64,000 nucleotides of DNA from Anaerolineales bacterium (GTDB lineage Bacteria > Chloroflexota > Anaerolineae > Anaerolineales > Villigracilaceae). Both the position numbers and the translations under genes were made by a program. The notes below the pieces were generated by a model that was not told the DNA's origin, did no database searches, and saw only the letters and a list, made by a program, of their open reading frames with translations. Below, piece after piece: positions 1-8,509 of the stretch; within the stretch, counting starts at the first letter, position 1; each line of letters starts with the position of its first letter. The stretch covers positions 3,348,001 to 3,412,000 of the forward strand of contig JABTTV010000001.1 in NCBI GenBank assembly GCA_015075725.1. Reading direction: 5' to 3'.

Positions 1-2
1 GC

Positions 3-1331
3 ATCGACGACATCGTCACGCACAAGTGGCTCGGGCTGCCGGTCTTCTTCGCGGTGATGTATGTCGTTTTCAGGCTCGTGATCGATGTCTCTTCGCCGTT
101 CCTCGATTGGATGGACGCGGTCATCAACGGTCCCATCGCAAATTGGATTCGCTTCCTGCTGAACCTCGCTCCGCTCCCGGCGTGGACCCATTCGCTGGTC
201 ATCGACGGAATCATCGCCGGGGTGGGAGGCGTGCTTGTGTTCGTCCCCGGTTTGGTGATCCTATATTTCTTCCTGGCCCTGCTCGAAGACTCCGGTTACA
301 TGTCCCGCGCGGCTTTCGTGATGGACCGCTTCATGCGCGTGGTAGGCTTGCACGGCAAATCGTTCATCCCGATGATCCTCGGTTTTGGCTGCGCGGTCCC
401 TGCGATCTACGCCACGCGCACCATCTCCAGCCGCAGAGACCGCGTGCTGACCGCGTTGCTCGTCCCGTTGATGTCCTGTTCTGCGCGTTTACCGGTGTAT
501 GTTGTGTTCGGTCTCGCCTTCTTCGGCGCGCGCGCCGGGACGGTGATCTGGGCGATGTATGCATTGGGCATCCTGGTGGCGATGCTGGCTGGGATGGTTT
601 TCACGCGCACGATCCTCAAACCGGATGCTTCCTCCGCGTTCGTGCTGGAGTTGCCGCCCTACCGCCAGCCTTCACTGAAAAGCGTCTTGATCCACATGTG
701 GGAGAACACGCGCGAATTCGTCCGCAAGGCTGGGACGATGATCCTGCTCGCTTCGGTCGTGATGTGGTTCCTGCTCAACCTGCCGTGGGGCGTGGGAGAT
801 CAGCGCGATTCGTATTTTGGCAGGGTCAGCGGCGCGATCTCGCCGGTCTTCGCTCCGCTCGGTTTTGGCAATTGGGAAACGGGCGGCGCGCTGGTCACCG
901 GTTTTATGGCGAAGGAGATCGTGGTCAGCACGATGAGCGTGATCTATCTCGGCGGGGCGGAAGCGCAACCAGTCGAAACATCGACCCTTGGCGAAGACCT
1001 CATCGGCATCGTCCGCGGATTTGGCGAGGCGTTCGTCAGGTCCGGGCGAATCTTTCTGAGCATCATCCCCGGTGTGGACCTCGTGGATGAAGAATCCGGG
1101 GGCGAAGATACCGCATTGAGCGTCGCCCTGCGCAATCACTTCACTCCGCTGAGCGCGCTTTCACTGCTGGTCTTTGTCCTGCTGTACGTGCCATGCGTTG
1201 CGACCCTGGGCGCGATCAAACATGAATTCGGCGCATCCTGGGCTGTGGTCTCGGCTGTTTATCAAACCGCCGTTGCGTGGCTGGCGGCATTCATCGTCCA
1301 TCAAGGCGGCCTGCTGTTCGGGTTGGGATAG
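3..1331 (+). CDS. feoB: Ferrous iron transporter FeoB, C-terminal membrane part (5' end outside window)
   Basis: The reading frame is open from base 3, so the N-terminal G domain lies upstream of the window. What is visible is the polytopic membrane part that moves Fe(II) into the cytoplasm. The two Gate/nucleoside-recognition-type halves are recognisable: GFGCAVPAIYATRT followed by LMSCSARLPVYV in the first half and TGFMAKEIVVSTM in the second. These Cys and Gly-rich signatures are specific to FeoB. The gene stops 3 bases before the start of a small FeoC-like protein, so both are likely one feo operon whose feoA would lie upstream. Confidence 0.95.
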   Translation: MDDIVTHKWLGLPVFFAVMYVVFRLVIDVSSPFLDWMDAVINGPIANWIRFLLNLAPLPAWTHSLVIDGIIAGVGGVLVFVPGLVILYFFLALLEDSGYMSRAAFVMDRFMRVVGLHGKSFIPMILGFGCAVPAIYATRTISSRRDRVLTALLVPLMSCSARLPVYVVFGLAFFGARAGTVIWAMYALGILVAMLAGMVFTRTILKPDASSAFVLELPPYRQPSLKSVLIHMWENTREFVRKAGTMILLASVVMWFLLNLPWGVGDQRDSYFGRVSGAISPVFAPLGFGNWETGGALVTGFMAKEIVVSTMSVIYLGGAEAQPVETSTLGEDLIGIVRGFGEAFVRSGRIFLSIIPGVDLVDEESGGEDTALSVALRNHFTPLSALSLLVFVLLYVPCVATLGAIKHEFGASWAVVSAVYQTAVAWLAAFIVHQGGLLFGLG

Positions 1332-1334
1332 CAT

Positions 1335-1607
1335 ATGCTAAGTCGATTGATCGACCTGCTCGCAGCGAACGAGAACGGCATGAGCCTTTCCGAGATCAGC
1401 CGCGCGTTGAACGCGCAGCCTTCAGCGGTCCTTTCGATGATCGACCTGCTGGTTCAAAAGGGGAGGCTGATCGAGATCGGTCCCGACGGGAAATGCTGCA
1501 CCACCTGCGGCCTCGAAGCGGAATGCAACCTGCTTGCCGCGCGCGGGAAACGTTACCTGCTTGCGCGCGAATTGGGGAATGAAGCGCCGCGCCTCGCGCT
1601 CACCTGA
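1335..1607 (+). CDS. FeoC-like winged-helix protein with Cys cluster
   Basis: A 90-residue protein directly behind feoB. The first 60 residues read as a small winged helix (MSLSEISRALNAQPSAV, then a recognition-type helix). Residues after it carry the cysteines CCTTCGLEAEC, the spacing expected of FeoC-type proteins that bind an Fe-S cluster. FeoC proteins are thought to modulate FeoB activity or stability. The call rests on position, size and the Cys pattern. An alternative is a small Fe-S transcription factor. Confidence 0.8.
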   Translation: MLSRLIDLLAANENGMSLSEISRALNAQPSAVLSMIDLLVQKGRLIEIGPDGKCCTTCGLEAECNLLAARGKRYLLARELGNEAPRLALT

Positions 1608-1667
1608 ACCTGAATCCCTTTTCCCGATGCATTTCTTCCGCCGTATCCGATTTCCGCAAAGGTATAA

Positions 1668-1734
1668 TTTTGCTCCAAGCGGCGTCCCCGCCGCCGAGGA
1701 CTGCGGCGGGAGCGCTTTTGGAAAGAATCTATTG
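1668..1734 (+). repeat. GC-rich dispersed repeat, copy 1
   Basis: About 65 bases running from ttttgctc to ctattg. The core contains GCGGCGTCCCCGCCGC, which folds as a 6-bp hairpin, and ends in ACTGCGGCGGGAGC. A second copy in inverted orientation lies at 27433-27503. It sits in the leader of the diguanylate cyclase gene, just after a TATAAT hexamer at 1663-1668. If read as protein the repeat would extend the downstream gene, which is why the ATG at 1760 is preferred. Confidence 0.75.
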
Positions 1735-1759
1735 TTCCGCACGAAGACCGGAGGGCAGC

Positions 1760-3187
1760 ATGCCAGACTCGGACGACAAGGAGTATCTTGTGACATTATT
1801 CGAATATGCCCCCGTCTCGCTGTGGGAGCAGGATTTCAGCCGGATCAAAAAATCGTTCGATGAACTGCGCGCTCAGGGGGTCAAGTCGCTGGATGCGCAC
1901 CTGGTGATGCATCCCGAATTCGTCGACCTGTGCATGTCGCAGATCCGCGTGCTGGATGTCAACCTAAGAACGGTCGAGTTATTGAAAGCCGATTCCAAGG
2001 AACGATTGCTGTCCAACCTCGGACAGGTCTTCCGCGACGGGATGCGGCACCATTTCAGCGACGAGCTGCGCGCCCTTTGGAACGGCGATGTGGAATGGTC
2101 TGGCGAGGGCGTCAATTACACGCTGGGCGGCGAGCCGCTGGATATTATTTTGCATTGGCGCATCCTGCCGGAGTATGAAAAAGGCTGGGAGCGCGTGCTG
2201 GTCACTCTCGAGGATATTACGGCGCGCAGGCAGGCGGAGCGCAGGCTGCAGAGTCTATTCGAAGCCTCGCCGATATCGTTGTGGGAGGAGGATTACAGCG
2301 AGATAAAGAAGTATTTCGATGCCCTGCGGGCGGAGGGGGTCACAGACCTTCAAGCATATCTGGACGCCCACCCCGAGGCGGCATTGCAGTGCGCAGGCAT
2401 GATCAAGGTCCTGGATGTCAACCAGCGGACCCTGGACCTGTTCGCGGCGGATTCCAAAGCGGATCTTGTATCGAACCTGGGAAACGTCTTCCGCGATGAG
2501 ATGGGCAGGCATTTCGCGAAGGAGCTGGTCGACCTGTGGAACGGCAGGTTGATGTATGAGCGCGAGGGGATCAACTACTCGTTGAACGGCGACCCGATCA
2601 ATATCCTTCTGAACTTCCGCATCATGCCGGGACACGAGGACGATTTCAGCTGGGCGCTGGTCTCCATACAGGACATCACAGCGCGCAAGAAGGCGGAGGA
2701 ATATCTTCAATATCTGGGCACGCACGACGTCATGACCGGGCTTTTCAACAGGGCTTACTTCGAAGAGACCATCCAGAAACTTGAGACGAACCGGACCGAT
2801 CCGGTCAGCATCATCATCGTCGACCTGAACTCGCTCAAAAAGACGAATGACAGCCTGGGTCATCGGGCCGGGGATAAATTGATCCGTCGTGTTGCCGAGG
2901 TTTTAATCGCCGGATTCAACGACGATCAGGTCGTGGCGCGCCTGGGCGGGGATGAATTTGCAGTTGTGCTGCCCGGCAGGGACGAGGCTGAAACGACCGA
3001 AATGCTGAAGCAGCTTCAGACCCTCGTCGACATCAATAATAAATATTACCGTGAACCCATCCTGAGCCTGTCGGCCGGCGCGGCTGGCAGCAAACCGGGC
3101 TTGAGTCTTGAAAAGGTCATTCAACTTGCCGATGATGCCATGTATATGAACAAAGCCGAGCATCACCACCGCCGCAAGGACGATTAG
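1760..3187 (+). CDS. Diguanylate cyclase with two tandem PAS-like sensor domains
   Basis: A 475-residue cytoplasmic signalling protein that should make c-di-GMP. Residues about 10-150 and 165-310 are two copies of the same PAS-like domain (LFEYAPVSLWEQDFSRIKK versus LFEASPISLWEEDYSEIKK), each ending in an ITARRQAE/ITARKKAE linker. A GGDEF domain follows, with the intact active site GGDEF at 396-400 and the entry motif HDVMTGLFNRAYF. The RxxD inhibitory site is absent: the aligned residues read NDDQ. I chose ATG 1760 because GGAGGG lies just upstream; the longer frame from 1670 is only a translation of the dispersed repeat. Its stop overlaps the convergent LysE-type gene by three bases. Confidence 0.9.
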   Translation: MPDSDDKEYLVTLFEYAPVSLWEQDFSRIKKSFDELRAQGVKSLDAHLVMHPEFVDLCMSQIRVLDVNLRTVELLKADSKERLLSNLGQVFRDGMRHHFSDELRALWNGDVEWSGEGVNYTLGGEPLDIILHWRILPEYEKGWERVLVTLEDITARRQAERRLQSLFEASPISLWEEDYSEIKKYFDALRAEGVTDLQAYLDAHPEAALQCAGMIKVLDVNQRTLDLFAADSKADLVSNLGNVFRDEMGRHFAKELVDLWNGRLMYEREGINYSLNGDPINILLNFRIMPGHEDDFSWALVSIQDITARKKAEEYLQYLGTHDVMTGLFNRAYFEETIQKLETNRTDPVSIIIVDLNSLKKTNDSLGHRAGDKLIRRVAEVLIAGFNDDQVVARLGGDEFAVVLPGRDEAETTEMLKQLQTLVDINNKYYREPILSLSAGAAGSKPGLSLEKVIQLADDAMYMNKAEHHHRRKDD

Positions 3188-3780
3188 ATTGCCCCAATTA
3201 ATGCGTAGATGCCGAACACAAAAATGATCGTGCCCGAAATGCGGTTGATCCAGGCCATGTGAGTTTGGGTCATTCTGTCTCTGAGAATCCCCACGCCGAA
3301 ACTGAGGGTCAGCCACCAGGCAGCCGAGCCCGCAAAGACTCCCGACACCATGACCAGCGGCGAGCCGGTCGTTTTTCCCAGCATCGTCCCCGCAAAGATG
3401 GCGGCGAAGGATAGGATGGTCATCGGGTTGGTGAGGGTCAAAAAGAAAGTGGAGGTGTACATGCTCAACAATCCGCCCTGCGAGGCATTTGCGGGTTTAT
3501 CCGCGGGTTTTTCCAGAAACGTCTTCACGCCCAAATAGAGCAGGAACGATCCGCCTGCGATCCTCAGCCAGAACGCATTTTCGACGAGCAGCCCGGTGAC
3601 GGCGGTCAGCCCGAAGGCGGCGATCGCGCCATAGATCATGTCCGCGCTGGCGGCGCCCAACCCGGAAACGAAGCCCGCCAGGCGGCCGTTCGCCAACGTG
3701 CGGCGGATGCATAATACGCCGATCGGTCCGACCGGCGCGGCGATGGAGATCCCGATGATGAAGGCGCGGAGAAAAAGCAT
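3184..3780 (-). CDS. LysE/RhtB-family amino-acid exporter
   Basis: A 198-residue inner-membrane protein with about six hydrophobic segments. The N-terminus GISIAAPVGPIGVLCIRRTL is the LysE/RhtB signature, and the LTLTNPMTILSFAAIFAG segment matches the second conserved region of the family. Members export amino acids or related small molecules; the substrate cannot be told from the sequence. The start is three bases downstream of the stop of the GH114-like lipoprotein gene, so the two are probably cotranscribed on the minus strand. Confidence 0.88.
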   Translation of the reverse strand: MLFLRAFIIGISIAAPVGPIGVLCIRRTLANGRLAGFVSGLGAASADMIYGAIAAFGLTAVTGLLVENAFWLRIAGGSFLLYLGVKTFLEKPADKPANASQGGLLSMYTSTFFLTLTNPMTILSFAAIFAGTMLGKTTGSPLVMVSGVFAGSAAWWLTLSFGVGILRDRMTQTHMAWINRISGTIIFVFGIYALIGAI

Positions 3781-3783
3781 ATG

Positions 3784-4566
3784 TCACCTGCAGGCGATTT
3801 GGTAGGCATCCAGGTCCCGGTTCTTGTGCAGGGCATTGAAATTCATCCGATTTGCCGCCTCACAGAACATCCGCGGGGATAGATCGTATTCGATCACGAA
3901 GACAGGTTTGCCAGACTCGACAAAGGGCAAAAGCAGTTCGCACTCGTTGTATGAGAAACATTCCTCGTTGATAATCCAGTCGAAATACGGGAGCAGGTCT
4001 TCGATCTGGTCAAGGTCGTTCTTCAAGCCGATGGCCAATCCGCGCTCGTGCGCCGCCCCTGCAAGAAAGATATTGAACTCGATCTGATCTTCATATGTCA
4101 GGGGAAAACCCGTATCCGATTCGTATCCGTTGACGTTATCCGGGTCCACGCCGTCGCAGCCTTTGTTGACCGCCAGGTCAAGCCGCCTTTCAAGGACCGG
4201 TCGCAGGCTTTCGATATTTCGAATATCCAGCCAGGATTCACCTTCCCACTCATGCATTGGTTTGCCCAGTGTTTCAATGGGAAAGTCGCCTGCATCCGGC
4301 CGCCAGTCTTCGTACGAACCGGCGCTGAAATAACAGACGACGAGAACGCCCCGATCTTTGATCATTTGAATCTTATCCGCACCGATATCAAACAGGTCGA
4401 GGTTGTACATATCCACATCCAACGAATAATCCACCGCGCCTGAATATTGGATATGCCACGTCATCTTTGAAGGAAGCCCAACCCCGGCATCTCGGCTGCA
4501 GGAAGATGTCGCTAGAAGGACCAATAAGCAAAACAGACAAGGCAGGGTTACCGGCTTGATTGACAT
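3784..4566 (-). CDS. GH114-like (endo-alpha-1,4-polygalactosaminidase family) lipoprotein
   Basis: A 260-residue exported protein. A hydrophobic leader ends in LLATSSC, a weak lipobox. The mature part has the features of the TM1410/GH114 TIM-barrel family: WHIQYSGAVDY at the start, VVCYFSAGSYEDWRPD, WLDIRN, CDGVDPDNVNGY with acidic residues at the expected catalytic strand, and a conserved NEECFSYNEC near the end. Members cleave galactosamine-containing polysaccharides, though many are uncharacterised. It lies behind the secDF terminator and ahead of the LysE-type gene. Confidence 0.82.
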   Translation of the reverse strand: MSIKPVTLPCLFCLLVLLATSSCSRDAGVGLPSKMTWHIQYSGAVDYSLDVDMYNLDLFDIGADKIQMIKDRGVLVVCYFSAGSYEDWRPDAGDFPIETLGKPMHEWEGESWLDIRNIESLRPVLERRLDLAVNKGCDGVDPDNVNGYESDTGFPLTYEDQIEFNIFLAGAAHERGLAIGLKNDLDQIEDLLPYFDWIINEECFSYNECELLLPFVESGKPVFVIEYDLSPRMFCEAANRMNFNALHKNRDLDAYQIACR

Positions 4567-4572
4567 TCGAAC

Positions 4573-4607
4573 AAAAAAAGACAGCCGATTAGTGCATGGC
4601 TGTCTTT
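4573..4607 (-). terminator. Intrinsic terminator of secDF
   Basis: Perfect 10-bp inverted repeat AAAGACAGCC / GGCTGTCTTT (4577-4586 with 4598-4607). Read on the minus strand it is followed by seven T residues. It lies directly after the secF stop. Confidence 0.85.
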
Positions 4608-4617
4608 CATCTTGTCT

Positions 4618-5535
4618 TTACGCGTTTGCGCCGCGGCCGAACCACGTGGTCCACTCGCGCTTTTCCCACAACACCAGGATCGGAGCCGCCACGAAAATGG
4701 AGGAGTAGGTTCCGCTCAGGAGACCTACCAGGAGAATCACAGCGAATTCCTGGAGGGTTATCCCGCCGAATAATGCCAGGGAAAGCAGAAGAAATTCAAC
4801 GGTCATCAATTGGGTGTTGATCGAACGCTGAAGGGTCTGGACGATGGAATGGTTGACAAGGGTTTCGTATTCGAGCCTGCGCAGAAGGTTTGCGTTCTCC
4901 CGGATTCGGTCGAACACGACCACCTTGTCCTGCACCGAAAAACCGATGACAGTCAACAATGCGGTCAGGAAGAGGGCATCCATCTGCCAATCGAAGTAAC
5001 GAGCGCCGATCCCGGCGATGCTGAAAACGACCGCCACGTCGTGTACCATGGCAATGATCGCGCAAACCCCGTACCGGAAGGCGTTTTGCACTTTTCTAAA
5101 TGCCAGCGTGATGTAGATCACCACACCCAATGCCGCGACCCCGACCGCCAATGCCGCGCGCGATGCGACCTGCGCCCCGATGGTCGGACCGACGCTGTCG
5201 AAGCTGATCACAGTCACCGGCTCGCCGGTGGCTTCCTGCATGGCTGTCAGGATTTCGTCGCGCGCTTCGTTTGTCAGGAAGGAGGAGCGGATCTGCACGG
5301 ATCCCGTCTCGGTTGTCGTGACCTGGGCGTCATCGATGCCGGCTTCTTCATAGATCGAGATGATGGATTCCGTGTCGAGTCCCTTGCCCTCGGCAAAGGT
5401 CACTTCAAAAAGGCTTCCGCCTGTGAAGTCGATCGAAAGGGGCAGCCCATCCACGGCAAGGAGGATCAACCCGGGCACGATCACAAAGAGGGAGAATAGA
5501 AAGTACAGGTAACGTTTGCTGAGTATATCGATCAT
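4618..5535 (-). CDS. secF: Protein translocase subunit SecF
   Basis: A 305-residue inner-membrane protein that works with SecD to drive late steps of protein export with the proton gradient. It has one N-terminal membrane segment, a periplasmic domain opening with LPLSIDFTGGSLFEV, and five C-terminal membrane segments containing GVVIYITLAFR and FSVQDKVVVFDRIREN, the SecF signatures. It is 9 bases behind secD in the same direction and is followed by a strong terminator, so secDF is a two-gene operon. Confidence 0.97.
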   Translation of the reverse strand: MIDILSKRYLYFLFSLFVIVPGLILLAVDGLPLSIDFTGGSLFEVTFAEGKGLDTESIISIYEEAGIDDAQVTTTETGSVQIRSSFLTNEARDEILTAMQEATGEPVTVISFDSVGPTIGAQVASRAALAVGVAALGVVIYITLAFRKVQNAFRYGVCAIIAMVHDVAVVFSIAGIGARYFDWQMDALFLTALLTVIGFSVQDKVVVFDRIRENANLLRRLEYETLVNHSIVQTLQRSINTQLMTVEFLLLSLALFGGITLQEFAVILLVGLLSGTYSSIFVAAPILVLWEKREWTTWFGRGANA

Positions 5536-5544
5536 GGGAATATC

Positions 5545-6903
5545 CTATATGCCAAACCAGAGGTCGTAATTCTTCGGCTTGAAGCCCTGCAGGAAGATGA
5601 CGAGCAGGGTTCGGGTGACGTAGATCGCGGTGAAAAGAGAGATGCCGACGCCGAGAGCGAGGGTCAGCGAGAAACCCTTGACGATGGTGGCACCGAAAGT
5701 GGAGCCGAACCAGAAGAGGATCAACGAAGTGATGATGGCGGCCAGGTTCGAATCGCGGATGGAGGACCAGGCGCGGGTCCAGCCCTGATCGACCGCCTGC
5801 GCGAGATTCCTGCCGTTGCGGAGTTCCTCCTTCATTCTTTCGAAGATGAGGATGTTCGCGTCGAGCGCCGCGCCGGTGCTGAGCAGAAAGCCGGCGATGC
5901 CGGGCAGGGTCAATGTGAAGTGGAACCATTTGAACACGGCGAATGCGATCGCAGCATAGATCAGGATGGACAGCACCGCCACAATGCCGGGAAGGCGGTA
6001 GTACAGGATCATGAACATTGCCACGATCACCATGCCGATCAACCCGGCTCGCAGGCTTTTATTCAACGAGTCCGCGCCGAGGGTTGGACCGATGATGCGG
6101 GTCTCGACGATCTTCAAGGGCACAGGAAGCGATCCGTAGCGCAATTGCACCGCAAAGGCGTTGGCGGATTCGAAGGTAAAGCCGCCGGTGATCGTCCCTT
6201 CACCGCCGGTGATCGCGCTTTCGATGCGGGGAGATGAAATGACCTGTTTATCGAGCACGATGGTGAGGAATTTGCCGACATTCGCGGAGGTGTGATCGCC
6301 GAAGATCCTCGCGCCTTCCGATTTCAACCGGAAATTGATCACGTAGTTCGTGGCTAATTGGTCCTGCCCGACCGTGACAGCGTCAAGTTCAGAGCCGGTC
6401 ATGATGGTGTGATAAAGGACCTCGCCGCTTTCGGGTAATTCAACCGGTTCACCCGTGGGGCTGTAATCTGTGTTAAGAATTGTGCCCTCTTCGGGGCTGT
6501 AATCGCCGGTGTCCACGAATTCCAAAAGACCCGTTTGTTGAATGGTCGCCAGCACGGATTCCGTATCTTCCAGCCCGGGGAATTCGCCCACAATGCGGCG
6601 GTCTCCGGCAATCTGGATGACATTTTCATTGACACCCAATGCGTCGGTGCGCTGTTGAACGATATCACGGGCGATCTCCATGGCTTGCGAATCGACCTGC
6701 TGGCTGGCAGGGATGTCGGCTTCGAGCAGAACTTGCAGCCCGCCTTGCAGGTCAAGTCCCAGACGGGGTTCGACATTGCGTGAGAAAAGGGCTTGATTGT
6801 TCACCGGGTTTAGGATTTCGATGTCGTTGCTCAGGTCGACCCATAAAGCGAACGCAAGGATCAGTGCGATGATGGCGATGCGGTTGGTTAGGTTTCGTAT
6901 CAT
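5545..6903 (-). CDS. secD: Protein translocase subunit SecD
   Basis: A 452-residue partner of SecF. The first membrane helix is followed by RLGLDLQGGLQVLLEAD, the SecD signature, then the periplasmic P1 domain with QQRTDALGVNENVIQ and GEFPG, and a C-terminal six-helix block with LSTGAALDANILIFERMKEE and the Asp expected in proton transfer. Length is at the short end of SecD because the P1 head is compact. The start lies about 55 bases downstream of a TATAAT hexamer. Confidence 0.97.
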   Translation of the reverse strand: MIRNLTNRIAIIALILAFALWVDLSNDIEILNPVNNQALFSRNVEPRLGLDLQGGLQVLLEADIPASQQVDSQAMEIARDIVQQRTDALGVNENVIQIAGDRRIVGEFPGLEDTESVLATIQQTGLLEFVDTGDYSPEEGTILNTDYSPTGEPVELPESGEVLYHTIMTGSELDAVTVGQDQLATNYVINFRLKSEGARIFGDHTSANVGKFLTIVLDKQVISSPRIESAITGGEGTITGGFTFESANAFAVQLRYGSLPVPLKIVETRIIGPTLGADSLNKSLRAGLIGMVIVAMFMILYYRLPGIVAVLSILIYAAIAFAVFKWFHFTLTLPGIAGFLLSTGAALDANILIFERMKEELRNGRNLAQAVDQGWTRAWSSIRDSNLAAIITSLILFWFGSTFGATIVKGFSLTLALGVGISLFTAIYVTRTLLVIFLQGFKPKNYDLWFGI

Positions 6904-6929
6904 GCGGGGGTTTCTCCATCCATGAAAAT

Positions 6930-6962
6930 GTGGCGCTTATGCGCCACGCGGGCGACATTATA
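6930..6962 (-). promoter_or_regulatory. Candidate secD -10 element and leader hairpin
   Basis: On the minus strand TATAAT reads at 6962-6957, followed in the leader by the perfect hairpin GTGGCGC-TTAT-GCGCCAC (6930-6947) about 27 bases before the secD start. No convincing -35 was found. Confidence 0.4.
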
Positions 6963-7080
6963 CTCCCACTCGGAATTCAAGTCTATGGATTTACATTCAC
7001 AAACCGCTTCGGGGCGTGGGGAAGGCCAGGATCACCGCCCAAAACCTGGGTCCACGCCGGAAGCGGGGCAAGGCTCGATC

Positions 7081-7458
7081 CTAGATCCGGCTCTTCAAGA
7101 ACTCGAGGGCTTGGGCGAGGACTCCGCTTTCGTCAGCCGTGTTGGTATCGATGAACAGGTCGGCGTGCTCGCGGGCATGCGCGAGGCGTCGGAGCTGTTC
7201 TTCATGATCGGCGGGAGTCCAGTTCAGCTTGCGGCGATTGGTGGAGTTTTCGAACGAGCAGCCAAGATAGATCAGAATATCCGGCTTGGTGATGACCTTC
7301 CACATTTGCTTCGCGTACGAATGTTCCTGTGCGATGTGACGACAGCGGAAGCCGTGTCTTTCCAACCCGGCAACCAGCGTGGATTTTCCCGCCCCGCACG
7401 GACCTACAATACCGATCAGCGGGCTTTCATCCCGCGCGGGAGTCGCCGGGTCACTCAT
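7081..7458 (-). CDS. Small P-loop NTPase, nucleotide-kinase-like
   Basis: A 125-residue protein with a clear Walker A motif GPCGAGKST at residues 19-27, following a beta strand LIGIVG. Later segments such as HGFRCRHIAQEHS and LFIDTNTADESGV look like the core of small P-loop kinases, but no lid or substrate motif is recognisable. Its start codon overlaps the stop of the RCK-domain gene by 8 bases, so it is the third gene of a translationally coupled operon. Function unknown. Confidence 0.7.
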   Translation of the reverse strand: MSDPATPARDESPLIGIVGPCGAGKSTLVAGLERHGFRCRHIAQEHSYAKQMWKVITKPDILIYLGCSFENSTNRRKLNWTPADHEEQLRRLAHAREHADLFIDTNTADESGVLAQALEFLKSRI

Positions 7459-8509
7459 TTGCCTGGATCAGGGTTTGCAATTGCGCCGAACTGCCAAGGA
7501 CAGCAATGGTATCCCCGGCGTGGAGTTCGCTTTTATCCGTCGGGTGCATTTCGGAGCGATGGTCGTGGCGTAACAGGACCACGTTCAAATGATAGTTGTC
7601 TTCGATATGACCGACGGTTTTGTTCGAAAGGGGTGAATTTTCATTGATGGTCAATCTTGCCAGGCTGAGCAATTGCCCTTCGATGGAGATCGGGTTGGTC
7701 ACATCCACCCCGGCGGCGGCAGAGGCAAAGACGGGTGCCGCCATTTCTGTTGCGCTCAAGGCGACGAAACCGAATTGTTCCTGCAGGGCATGGGCGAAGT
7801 CCTCATCGAAGATGCGGATGACCACCTGGATCTTCGGATTCATACTGCGCGCCTTTAGCGCGATCTGCAGGTTCATCGCGTCGTTCTGACTCGCCAGGAT
7901 GATCGTGCGCGCGTCCTTGATATTTGCCGCTTCGAGCGCGGCCGGACGGGTGGCATCGTCATGAATGACCGGGATGTCGAGTTCGCGCACCGCGGCGACA
8001 GTGTCCCCGTTGGCTTTGAGATCGATCACGGCGATGTTTTCGTTCATCTCGTGCAGTTTCATCGCTACCCGGTAGCCGAGATGACCCAGCCCCACGAGGA
8101 TGATGTGATTGTTCATGGTGGAGGCGACTGCCATTTCCCACTCCTTGTTGCGTGATTTTCGATTGAAGAGAAGACTTGCAAAATCGGCCAGGCCCTGGGC
8201 GAGAGCGACCAAGCCGACGATGGGCATCAGAAAATGAAAGGCCTGCAGGAGGATATGGTGCGGAAATTCGCGGTTTGGCGGCTGTAAAAAAGTGGAGATC
8301 AAAACGATGTAGATCGACTCGGCGAGGGAGTAAACCGGCTCATTCAATTTTTCCGAAAGAAAATGATATAGAATGCCGCCACCCAATACAGCCGAAGAGA
8401 ACCATAGCAACGGCGTCCGGAATTCCCGCATGAGGATGGTGGTATCGCGAAAACCCGCCTGGATGTGCCGCAAGCGATGCTTGTCGAAGGGATAACGGGA
8501 TTTAGGCAT
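7451..8509 (-). CDS. Two-TM protein with TrkA-N/RCK NAD-binding domain, channel-like
   Basis: A 352-residue protein. Two membrane segments (about 33-52 and 88-110) flank a short pore-like loop, as in RCK-gated potassium channels. A TrkA-N Rossmann domain follows, with GLGHLG at 140-145 and the acidic strand end IAVIDLKANGD, then an RCK_C domain. The loop where channels carry TVGYG reads STFLQPPNREF, so the canonical potassium filter is missing. It could be a non-selective or divergent channel or a membrane-anchored NAD-dependent sensor. It overlaps both neighbours by 8 bases. Confidence 0.75.
   Translation of the reverse strand: MPKSRYPFDKHRLRHIQAGFRDTTILMREFRTPLLWFSSAVLGGGILYHFLSEKLNEPVYSLAESIYIVLISTFLQPPNREFPHHILLQAFHFLMPIVGLVALAQGLADFASLLFNRKSRNKEWEMAVASTMNNHIILVGLGHLGYRVAMKLHEMNENIAVIDLKANGDTVAAVRELDIPVIHDDATRPAALEAANIKDARTIILASQNDAMNLQIALKARSMNPKIQVVIRIFDEDFAHALQEQFGFVALSATEMAAPVFASAAAGVDVTNPISIEGQLLSLARLTINENSPLSNKTVGHIEDNYHLNVVLLRHDHRSEMHPTDKSELHAGDTIAVLGSSAQLQTLIQANE

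Noticed and set aside
1670..1759. N-terminal extension of the diguanylate cyclase
   Set aside because: It is the translation of a dispersed repeat also found at 27.4 kb; GGAGGG precedes the ATG at 1760.
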